Shown in pieces: positions 17,462 through 28,212 of a DNA stretch of 30,434 nt (position 1 is the stretch's first letter; each line of letters opens with the position of its first letter). Position numbers and translations under genes: made by a program. Source of the DNA: JBBRLG01 sp038231495 (lineage in GTDB: Bacteria > Planctomycetota > Planctomycetia > Gemmatales > Gemmataceae); assembly GCA_038231495.1 (NCBI GenBank), contig JBBRLG010000014.1, positions 1 through 30,434 of the forward strand, written 5' to 3'. The notes under the pieces are model-generated. The model did not search any database and was not told the origin of the DNA. It saw nothing but the letters and a program-made list of their open reading frames with translations.

Positions 17462-17588
17462 GACGAAAGCGATGACCATTGAAATGGTCCACGCCATCTA
17501 CAGCAGCCCGAGGTGTGGGGTGGGAGCGGGCGGAAGGGTTGGAAGCGGGCATCATCCGCGTCAGGGATGGGATCGAGTTTTTGTGAAA

Positions 17589-17607
17589 GCGCAAAGCCGC
17601 AAGCGGC
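17589..17607 (-). repeat. Dispersed palindromic repeat, copy 2, behind lpxA
   Basis: On the minus strand this reads GCCGCTTGCGGCTTTGCGC and starts nine bases after the lpxA stop. It is the same motif, in the same sense relative to the gene, as 1701-1721 and 27015-27066. It lies in the 155-bp gap between two convergent genes and could end lpxA transcripts. Confidence 0.6.
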
Positions 17608-17616
17608 GGTTCAGAA

Positions 17617-18429
17617 CTACGCCGCGTCGGTCATGCGGCCGCCGTCGAGGTTGATGCCCCGTGCCGACGCCCGGATGAACCTTACCATCTCGGCGACTTC
17701 GGGCACCGTGCCCAGGTCGCGCTCGATGGCCGCCAACGCTTGCGGCAGGATCATCCCTTGCCGATAGAGCGTGTGGAACGCCCGCCGGACTGCGTCGATG
17801 TGCGTCGTCGGGATGCCGGCCCGCCGCATGCCGACCACGTTGACGCCGACGATGCAATTGATGCGCTGCTGGATAATGAACGGCGGAATGTCCTTCGTCG
17901 TGGCCGAGACGCCGCTCAAGAGGGCCAGCCGGCCGACGCGGACGAACTGGTGGACGGCACTGTTGCCGGACAGGTAGACGTTGTCCTCCAGCACGCAGTG
18001 GCCGCCGAGCAGGGCACCGTTGGCAATGATGCACGAATCGCCGATCCGGCAATCGTGGGCGACGTGGGCGTTGGCCATCAGAAAATTGTTGTTGCCGATA
18101 CGCGTCTCCCACGAATACGTGGTGCCGCGGTGGACCGTGACGTGCTCGCGAAAGATGTTGCCGTCGCCGATCTCGACGCGCGTCGGCTCGCCGTTGTACT
18201 TCAAGTGCTGGGGCGCTTCGCCGAGCACGACGCCGCCGTAAACGGCGTTGTTTTGGCCCATCGTCAGCGGGCCGAAGATTTGCGCGCCGGCGCGGATGAC
18301 GCACCCCGACCCGATTTTCACCTTGCCGTCGATGACCACGAACGGGCCGACCTGAACGCCGTCGTCGAGATCGACTTCCGCGGAGAGCAGCGCGGTGGGA
18401 TGGACGCGGGCGGATTGTGCGATCGGCAT
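17617..18429 (-). CDS. lpxA: UDP-N-acetylglucosamine O-acyltransferase
   Basis: A 270-residue left-handed beta-helix acyltransferase that moves a hydroxyacyl chain from acyl-ACP to UDP-GlcNAc, the first step of lipid A synthesis. Hexapeptide repeats fill residues 8-180 (VHPTALL, VQVGPFVVI, VKIGSGCVI). Catalytic His125 in NAHVAHDC has the same number as in E. coli LpxA, and GEAPQHLKYNGEPTRVEIGD is diagnostic. The C-terminal helical domain (IDAVRRAFHTLYRQG) is complete. ATG 18429 is chosen because the family N-terminus (IHPTA-like) starts there; the upstream open frame looks non-coding. No other lpx gene is in the window. Confidence 0.96.
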   Translation of the reverse strand: MPIAQSARVHPTALLSAEVDLDDGVQVGPFVVIDGKVKIGSGCVIRAGAQIFGPLTMGQNNAVYGGVVLGEAPQHLKYNGEPTRVEIGDGNIFREHVTVHRGTTYSWETRIGNNNFLMANAHVAHDCRIGDSCIIANGALLGGHCVLEDNVYLSGNSAVHQFVRVGRLALLSGVSATTKDIPPFIIQQRINCIVGVNVVGMRRAGIPTTHIDAVRRAFHTLYRQGMILPQALAAIERDLGTVPEVAEMVRFIRASARGINLDGGRMTDAA

Positions 18430-18812
18430 AGCGATACCCGTCTCGAACGAGCTAAAAAACCGCTTCCGTTCCCGGTTCAACCGTTGCGATCGCAAGTAGA
18501 CGAGCAGTATCAGGCCGTGGAAGCGAGCCACCTGTTCCTTTGCACGAGCGAACCCTTGTATAAGCCTTCTACCGGACGGATGCCAGAGCAGTTTTGCCGT
18601 CGTTGAGGGCGAGAGAACTGCCCAGGTTTCCAGGCTTGCCACGATCCAGACAAGTCCCGCCCCCCGGATGGAGCGCAGCGCCATCCGGGGAGCAGCGGCG
18701 CAATCCGGGGACGGGACCGCGCCGCAATCCGGGGACGAAGCTTGTCCGGTCCGAATGCGTTATACTGAACACTCGCCGCCAACCTCACCGGCACCGAAGC
18801 GGGAACCCAGAC
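18430..18812. other. 383-bp gap between divergent lpxA and kinase genes
   Basis: No gene is supported here. The frame extends upstream of lpxA and of the kinase, but neither extension shows protein-like sequence. The gap holds a hairpin and short tandem repeats (18662-18737, listed separately) and TATACT at 18761-18766, a possible -10 box without a convincing -35. No tRNA or other RNA gene was recognised. Confidence 0.5.
18662..18737. repeat. Hairpin plus tandem CAATCCGGGGACG units
   Basis: CCCCGGATGG (18662-18671) pairs perfectly with CCATCCGGGG (18681-18690) around a nine-base loop. Two direct copies of GCAATCCGGGGACG (18700-18713 and 18724-18737) follow at a 24-base interval and share the ATCCGGGG half-arm. 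This resembles a REP-type palindromic unit with decayed neighbours, lying upstream of the kinase start at 18813. Confidence 0.7.
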
Positions 18813-20153
18813 GTGGAACGCAAACCCCTCGACGCACAGCGGCTGCTGGGCCAAACCCTTGCCGGCAAGTACGAGCTGAAAGAAGTTCAGGGCAGCGGCG
18901 CGTTCGGCACCGTCTTCCGGGCGCACCAGTTGTTTTGCCGGCAGTTCATGCGCCCCGTCGCCGTCAAGGTGTCGCACCAGACCGGCCTGACCGAGGACAC
19001 CGCCCCCGGCCTGTTCGGCGACGCGCTCATTCTGGCTCGACTTCTGGCCAGCAGCGACCACGACGGCCGCCGGCACCTCGTGCAGATTTATGACATGGGC
19101 CTGTCAGCCGAACACGAGGACCGCGCCTACCTCGCGATGGAGTACGTCGAGGGCCGGCCGCTCCTGTCGCACATGCGCGCCGCCGGGCGGTTCGGCGTGG
19201 CGTCGGGGCTGCGCTTCGTCAAGGAAATCTGCCAGGCGCTGGCGCTGGTTCACGGCCAGGGGGCGATCCACCGCGACCTGTCGCCGGACAACATCCTCGT
19301 GGACCGGCGCGGCGTCGTGCGCGTCGTCGATTTCGGGCTGGCCACGTTCACCGACCGGCGGCTGGGCTTCGCGCCCGGCTCGATGGGCCGCTTCACCTAC
19401 ATGGCCCCGGAGACTTTGCAGGGCCGTTCGACCACGGCCTCCGACGTGTACGGCCTGGGCCTGGTGATGTACGAACTCTTCACGGCAGGCGGACCGCACT
19501 TGACGGCGGCGTGGTCCACCGACGACACGCGCGACCACCGCGACGAGCATTACCGCATCAAGGAGACGCTGCACTTCCCACCGCCGTCGGCCGTGCAGAA
19601 CGAAATCCGCAACGATTACCGCTGGCTCGACGCCGTGATCCTGCGCTGCCTGGAGGTCGATCCGGCCCGCCGTTTCGCCGGCGCTGGTCGGTTGCTCGAA
19701 GCGATCGAGGCGTGTGAAAAGGGCGAGCCGTTGCCCGCGCAGGAGGACGCCGCACCCGGCCGGCCGGCGGAGGCGGCACGCGCGGCCGACCCCCGGCCGG
19801 TGGCCGATGCGGAGACGGACGCGCTGTTTCGCGAGGTCCGGAAGTTGCTGGCGGGCAAGGCGTACGACCAGGTGATCGACCGGCTGGACATCCACCGGCC
19901 GCCGGAATGGGCGGTCGTGAACTTGCTGGGAGCGCGGACGCTGCGCGCGTTGGGGCAGGCGTACCTCGGCCGCGGCGAATGGCACGAGGCGCGCGAATGT
20001 TTGGAGCAACTGCGGACGGCGCAGAAGGAACAGGGATTCCTGTCAAAACCGGACTATGCGGGGGCGCTGTCGGACTTGTTCAAGTGCTACCGGGCGCTGG
20101 GGCAGCTGGCAAACGCCCAGGCGTGTCAGGAGGAGGCGCGGCGGTTGTTGTAG
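18813..20153 (+). CDS. Soluble Ser/Thr protein kinase with C-terminal TPR-like region
   Basis: A 446-residue Hanks-type kinase without a transmembrane helix. It has the glycine loop GSGAFGTVF (28-36), Lys52 (VAVKVS), catalytic loop HRDLSPDN (His153, Asp155), DFGLA (Asp173), YMAPE and SDVYGLGLVMYELFT. The lysine usual two residues after the catalytic Asp is serine here, a variant also seen in other bacterial kinases, so activity remains plausible. Residues about 335-446 contain helix pairs of TPR character (TLRALGQAYLGRGEWHEARE, LFKCYRALGQLANAQACQEE). The GTG at 18813 is chosen because no in-frame ATG fits; the ribosome site is weak, so the start is uncertain. Confidence 0.88.
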   Translation: MERKPLDAQRLLGQTLAGKYELKEVQGSGAFGTVFRAHQLFCRQFMRPVAVKVSHQTGLTEDTAPGLFGDALILARLLASSDHDGRRHLVQIYDMGLSAEHEDRAYLAMEYVEGRPLLSHMRAAGRFGVASGLRFVKEICQALALVHGQGAIHRDLSPDNILVDRRGVVRVVDFGLATFTDRRLGFAPGSMGRFTYMAPETLQGRSTTASDVYGLGLVMYELFTAGGPHLTAAWSTDDTRDHRDEHYRIKETLHFPPPSAVQNEIRNDYRWLDAVILRCLEVDPARRFAGAGRLLEAIEACEKGEPLPAQEDAAPGRPAEAARAADPRPVADAETDALFREVRKLLAGKAYDQVIDRLDIHRPPEWAVVNLLGARTLRALGQAYLGRGEWHEARECLEQLRTAQKEQGFLSKPDYAGALSDLFKCYRALGQLANAQACQEEARRLL

Positions 20154-20175
20154 CCGGGTTTTAGCCCCGGAGGGG
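20154..20175 (+). terminator. Possible terminator hairpin after the kinase-TPR gene
   Basis: Directly after the TAG stop, CCGGG (20154-20158) can pair with CCCGG (20166-20170) around TTTTAGC, and CCCC-GGA-GGGG forms an alternative hairpin (20165-20175). There is no trailing T-run, so this is only a candidate. The unit TTAGCCCCGGAGGGG may also be a repeat. Confidence 0.35.
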
Positions 20176-20248
20176 TGACACACCATCCCTGCGAGTGCAG
20201 CGTCAGGCTAAAGAATTAGGGTGTTGTTGATCTCAGGTTTTTGGCATG

Positions 20249-20521
20249 ATGGCTGCAACCACGGAGGGTTCGGCCACGCAGAAGAAGTAGATCGTACGGC
20301 TCACGGATGCGGAACGGGCCACGCGGACGGAGGTGGTCAAGAAGTTCAAAGGTTCCGCGCAGAAGGTCCGCCGCGCGCAGAGCCTTTTGCAGGCGGCTGT
20401 CGCTGGTCCGGCGTGGACCGACGCCCAGATCGCCGAGGCCGTCGGCTGTCGCACCAAGACGGTCGAGAACCTTCGCGAGCGGCTCGTGACGTTGGGGTTC
20501 GAGGTTAGCCTCGACGGCAAG
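20249..20521 (+). pseudogene. IS630-type transposase N-terminal remnant
   Basis: From ATG 20249 the frame gives MAATTEGSATQKK, then an in-frame TAG at 20288-20290, then continues IVRLTDAERATRTEVVKKF, VRRAQSLLQAA, and WTDAQIAEAVGCRTKTVENL. This is the helix-turn-helix N-terminal domain of IS630/Tc1-type transposases. Recognisable similarity ends near 20521 (SLDGK); the DDE catalytic domain is absent. It is therefore a truncated, nonsense-mutated fragment. The same frame stays open, without transposase-like sequence, into the sigma-factor gene at 20711. Confidence 0.8.
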
Positions 20522-20602
20522 TCCCGGGCACAGCCGCCCCTGGCCAGACAACAACGGGATCTCGCGCAATTTCGCGGTTTCGCGCCACACTGCCGGATTG
20601 TG

Positions 20603-20632
20603 TTTCCAGCTCCTCCTGGCCGTCGGTATAAT
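20603..20632 (+). promoter_or_regulatory. Candidate promoter of the ECF sigma factor gene
   Basis: TTTCCA (20603-20608, four of six -35 matches), an 18-base spacer and a perfect TATAAT (20627-20632) lie about 80 bases upstream of ATG 20711. It would give the sigma factor its own transcript, independent of the transposase remnant. Confidence 0.4.
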
Positions 20633-20710
20633 CCGGACAATGCCCGAGGTCACCGCCTCCTGACCGCCTTCGAGCAGCATATCCGCTTATCACTGAGAGC
20701 GTGGTGTTCG

Positions 20711-21316
20711 ATGTCGATCAATGACTCGCTGGTGTCCAGTTCTGGTTCGGTGACACAATTCTTCGGCCAGCTTCGAAACGGTGATCCGGCTGCGGCGGGG
20801 GCGCTTTGGGAGCGGTTCTTCCCGCGACTGGTGGCCCTGGCGCGCAGAACCCTTGCCGGCCGCCCGCAGCGAGTTGCCGACGCGGACGACGCCGCCCAGA
20901 GCGCGTTTGCCTCATTTTGCTTACGGGTGCGGGCCGGCGAATTCGCGATCGGCGATCGCGACGACCTGTGGAATCTGCTTGGTGTGATTACGGTCAACAA
21001 AGCCCGTATGCAGGCGCGACGTGAAGCGGCCGCGAAACGGGGCGGCGGTCGCGTGGTCGGCGAAGAGGCGCTCACTCGACCCGACGGCTCACCTCTGCCG
21101 TTGGAAGAAGCGGCCGTCATGCCGCCCGCGGACTTCGATGGCCATTGCGAGGAACTTCTCAATCGGCTCGAACCGGAACTGCGGGAATTCGCCGTCCTTC
21201 GTCTGCTTGGCTATCGGAACCGTGAGATCGCTGAGATGCACAACTGTACCGAGCGCAAGGTCGAACGGAAATTGAACTTGATTCGCCTCCGTTGGGAGTC
21301 GGAATGGCTGGGATGA
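20711..21316 (+). CDS. ECF-type RNA polymerase sigma factor
   Basis: A 201-residue sigma-70-like protein with only regions 2 and 4. Region 2 is at about 14-95 (LRNGDPAAAGALWERFFPRLVAL, ADDAAQSAFASFCLRV, LWNLLGVITVNKA). Region 4 is at about 145-198 (LLNRLEPELREFAVLRLLGY, then REIAEMHNCTERKVERKLNLIR as the DNA-recognition helix-turn-helix). Between them is a ~40-residue linker. No anti-sigma factor adjoins. In planctomycetes, ECF factors are often paired with Ser/Thr kinases, and a receptor-like kinase lies two genes downstream. ATG 20711 is chosen because the upstream in-frame sequence belongs to a transposase remnant and holds the candidate promoter. Confidence 0.92.
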   Translation: MSINDSLVSSSGSVTQFFGQLRNGDPAAAGALWERFFPRLVALARRTLAGRPQRVADADDAAQSAFASFCLRVRAGEFAIGDRDDLWNLLGVITVNKARMQARREAAAKRGGGRVVGEEALTRPDGSPLPLEEAAVMPPADFDGHCEELLNRLEPELREFAVLRLLGYRNREIAEMHNCTERKVERKLNLIRLRWESEWLG

Positions 21317-21437
21317 GGCGGCGAAATAAAAAAATCGGGATTCGATGTCGGGTGTGGGAGGCGGTCGGCAATGAACAGGATGTGAGGGCCGGCGTGTGAC
21401 CGGCCGATCGATGCCTCATCTTGCTGGAGGATGAATC

Positions 21438-21728
21438 ATGTCATTGGGCAAGTGCCGACATTGTGGCGAAGTAGGAATCGCGGCAGATGCACCGCTGTGC
21501 CGCTACTGCGGCGGCTGGCGGCCGAATCCCGGGTCGATGACTAAGCTGGGGGTGGCTGCCACCCGCGCCATTAGTCTTACGATGCTGATTGGCAGCGTCG
21601 CCTTCTTAATTCTCGCGAATGGAGGCGGAGGAGGTCTATTCATGTACGCGTTTCCCTTCATCATTGGCGGCAGCTCGATGCTGTTCCGTTCGCTGACTCG
21701 GCCCTACGGTCAAGAGCATAGCGCCTAG
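21438..21728 (+). CDS. Small zinc-ribbon membrane protein
   Basis: A 96-residue protein. The N-terminal part has CRHCG (Cys6, Cys9) and CRYCGG (Cys21, Cys24), a four-cysteine zinc ribbon. Residues about 42-62 (AISLTMLIGSVAFLILANG) and 66-80 (GLFMYAFPFIIGGSS) are two membrane helices joined by a Gly-rich turn. GGAGG eight bases upstream of ATG 21438 is a strong ribosome site. It lies between the ECF sigma factor (121 bp upstream) and the large kinase (76 bp downstream), all on one strand. A role in that signalling unit is inferred from position only. No named family recognised. Confidence 0.8.
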   Translation: MSLGKCRHCGEVGIAADAPLCRYCGGWRPNPGSMTKLGVAATRAISLTMLIGSVAFLILANGGGGGLFMYAFPFIIGGSSMLFRSLTRPYGQEHSA

Positions 21729-21751
21729 TGAGCACATGGCCTGAATCCAAA

Positions 21752-21773
21752 CGGCGGCTGAAAAAAACCGCCG
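21752..21773. promoter_or_regulatory. Short hairpin between the zinc-ribbon and kinase genes
   Basis: CGGCGG (21752-21757) pairs with CCGCCG (21768-21773) around a loop containing seven A residues. It lies between the zinc-ribbon stop (21728) and the kinase start (21805). It could modulate read-through into the kinase gene; with no T-tract it is not a standard terminator on the plus strand. Confidence 0.3.
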
Positions 21774-21804
21774 CTCAGTTTTCCCAAACTTGCGAGTGAC
21801 GACC

Positions 21805-25873
<4,069 letters not shown>

Positions 25874-25875
<2 letters not shown>

Positions 25876-26040
25876 AACAAAGGGGACGCATCTGAATAGC
25901 ATTAACTTAAGCGTTAAGTCTCTTACGGGGTAGGGCTTTACGGAGGAAAACAAAGGGGACGCATCTATTTAATTGCCGCGCTGCAAGGGATTATGGATAA
26001 ATAGATGCGTCCCCTTTGTTTTCCCCCCTTTGTTTTCCTC
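25874..26040. repeat. REP-like array: 27-bp inverted repeat plus direct copies of AAAACAAAGGGGACGCATCT
   Basis: 25945-25971 and 25998-26024 are a perfect 27-bp inverted repeat around a 26-base loop. A further direct copy of AAAACAAAGGGGACGCATCT sits at 25874-25893, overlapping the TAA stop of the receptor kinase. A partial inverted copy (CCCTTTGTTTTCCTC) ends at 26040. ACTTAA-GCG-TTAAGT lies between them. The array fills most of the 231-bp gap between convergent genes, so it may terminate both; the pattern resembles REP/BIME units. No transposase is adjacent. Confidence 0.85.
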
Positions 26041-26106
26041 GGAGACTTGTAGTGAATTGCGTTTATTGGGCCTTGCGTCTGATTCTTGGCATACTTGTCC
26101 TTGTTT

Positions 26107-26691
<585 letters not shown>

Positions 26692-26701
26692 ACGGCGTCG
26701 A

Positions 26702-26986
26702 TCACCCTTGCTTGTCCGGAATCGGCTGGGCACTGTTGGCCTTGGCGTCGTACCGGGACTTGGCCACGGCCGGGTCGAGCTTCGTCAGGTAGTCGGTCGC
26801 GGCGGTGATGTCGTACCAGCCGCCGTCCTGAAAATCGACGATCGCTTTGAGGCCGCAGTTGACCGTGACGACGCGGCCGACGATATCCTTGAACCGCCGC
26901 AGTTCCTCGCGTTCGGGGTTGATCTCGACGTACTGGTCGGTCCACTCGCGCTTCAGTTCTTCGTAACGAAGGTCGGCAGCTTCCAC
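26702..26986 (-). CDS. Small hypothetical protein upstream of the amidotransferase
   Basis: A 94-residue, charged, probably cytoplasmic protein. Residues 1-35 are helical (LRYEELKREWTDQYVEINP). Residues 36-70 look like a small beta-barrel (VGRVVTVNCGLKAIVDFQDG, then GWYDI). The tail is Ala/Lys/Pro-rich. The start is GTG 26986, supported by GAAGGAG eight bases upstream. It precedes trpG/pabA by 10 bp and follows the sugar isomerase on the same strand. No family or function recognised. Confidence 0.75.
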   Translation of the reverse strand: MEAADLRYEELKREWTDQYVEINPEREELRRFKDIVGRVVTVNCGLKAIVDFQDGGWYDITAATDYLTKLDPAVAKSRYDAKANSAQPIPDKQG

Positions 26987-27014
26987 GGGTTGGCTCCTTC
27001 AGATTGTACCAGGT

Positions 27015-27066
27015 GATTGCCGCTTGCGGCGTTGCGGAGAAACCCGCAAAGCCGCAAGCGGCAATC
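27015..27066 (-). terminator. Strong hairpin at the end of the sugar isomerase gene (repeat family copy 3)
   Basis: 27015-27030 and 27051-27066 are a perfect 16-bp inverted repeat (GATTGCCGCTTGCGGC), and TTGCGG/CCGCAA pair within the loop, giving one long stem. It overlaps the TGA stop of the isomerase (27065-27067). On the minus strand it reads GCCGCTTGCGGCTTTGCGG, the motif seen after the isochorismatase-family gene and lpxA. A termination or mRNA-end-stabilising role is plausible. Confidence 0.65.
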
Positions 27067-28057
27067 AACGAAACGCCTGCTCGCCCGGCGGTTGCGGCGG
27101 TTCAAAGTCCAGGCGCTTGACGAACTTGCACGCCTCCTCGGCACCGAACTCGCGGTTCATGCCGGGGTCGCGCCACTCGACCGCCAACGCACCATCATAG
27201 CCGATCTCGTTCAGCGCCCGAATGATCCCTTCCCAATCGAGACCGCCGCGGCCCGGCGAACGGGGGTGCCAGCCGCGGCGCGGGTCGTGGTACGGCAGGT
27301 ACGAACCTAACAAACTCGAACGGCCGTTCAACGTCAACATGAGGTCTTTCATGTGGACGTGGTAGATGCGGTCGCGGAATCGGCGAATGAACTCGACCGG
27401 ATCGACGCCGATCCAGTGCAAGTGGCTGGGGTCGAACGTGAAGCCGAACTCCTCGCGGTTGTCGAGCGCTTCCAGGGCCATCTCCGCCGAGTAGTAGTCG
27501 AACGCGATCTGGCCGGGGTGAACTTCAAAGGCGTACTTCAGGCCGCACTCCTGGCACACGTCGAGGATCGGGTTCCAACGGCGGGCGAAGTCACCCAGCG
27601 CGTCGGCGACCAGGCCGGGCGTCGGAGCGGGATAGCCGGCGACGTACGACCAGATGCTGGAACCGCTGAAACCGGCGAGGATCGAGACGCCGAGCTTTTG
27701 GGCCGCGCGGGCACTGGCCATGACCTCCTCGGCAGCGCGTTCGCGGACGCCCTCCGGGTTGCCTTCGCCCCAAACGTAGTCCGGTACCAGGTCTTTGTGC
27801 CGTTCGTCAATCACGTCGCAAACGGCCTGCGATACGCGGTGGCAACTGACGACGGGGACGGTCAATTCGAGCCGGTTGAGCAAGGCGAGCTTGTCGGCGG
27901 CGTAGTCGTCTTCGCTGAGGGCGCGCTGCACCTCGAAATGATCGCCCCAACAGGCCAGGTCGATGCCCTGATAGCCCCACTCGGCGAGTTGGCCGGCGAG
28001 TTCTTCCAGGGGGCGGTCAGTCCAGCCGCCACTGAACAGGATTACGGGCCGGGCCAT
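27065..28057 (-). CDS. Sugar phosphate isomerase/epimerase family protein (TIM barrel)
   Basis: A 330-residue protein of the xylose-isomerase-like TIM-barrel (AP endonuclease 2) superfamily. Probable metal ligands are Glu178 in AFEVHPGQIAFD, Asp209 in FTFDPSHLHWIGVD, His235 in HVHMKD, and Glu in LAVEWRDPGM. The N-terminus VILFSGGWTDRPLEELAGQL and GIDLACWGDHFE fit the first barrel strands. Members isomerise or epimerise sugars and inositols; the substrate is unknown. ATG 28057 is chosen because similarity starts there and AGG lies about seven bases upstream. Gene order on this strand is isomerase, 94-residue protein, amidotransferase, but a hairpin follows the isomerase, so a shared transcript is uncertain. 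Confidence 0.9.
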   Translation of the reverse strand: MARPVILFSGGWTDRPLEELAGQLAEWGYQGIDLACWGDHFEVQRALSEDDYAADKLALLNRLELTVPVVSCHRVSQAVCDVIDERHKDLVPDYVWGEGNPEGVRERAAEEVMASARAAQKLGVSILAGFSGSSIWSYVAGYPAPTPGLVADALGDFARRWNPILDVCQECGLKYAFEVHPGQIAFDYYSAEMALEALDNREEFGFTFDPSHLHWIGVDPVEFIRRFRDRIYHVHMKDLMLTLNGRSSLLGSYLPYHDPRRGWHPRSPGRGGLDWEGIIRALNEIGYDGALAVEWRDPGMNREFGAEEACKFVKRLDFEPPQPPGEQAFR

Positions 28058-28094
28058 CGTTGCACCTGCACGTGTTTCGATCCGACTCAAGAAG

Positions 28095-28209
28095 AATACG
28101 AATCACGAAAACACGAAAGGACGAAAACACGAAGCCGGCCGGAAAGATGGGCTAATCCCTCTTTGCCTTGTTCGTGTTTTCGTCCTTTCGTGCTTTCGTG
28201 ATTCGCATT
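28095..28209. repeat. 39-bp inverted repeat of ACGAAA/CACGAA units
   Basis: 28095-28133 and 28171-28209 are inverted repeats differing at two positions, around a 37-base loop. Each arm is made of iterated CACGAAAACACGAAAGGACG-like units. It lies immediately after the stop of the large membrane protein (TAA at 28213-28215 on the minus strand) and upstream of the isomerase gene. It could terminate the former. It looks like a dispersed palindromic repeat. Confidence 0.85.
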
Positions 28210-28212
28210 TGC

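Noticed and set aside
18430..18684. N-terminal extension of LpxA by 85 residues
   Set aside because: The family N-terminus starts at 18429, catalytic His then has the usual number 125, and the upstream frame crosses a REP-like hairpin.
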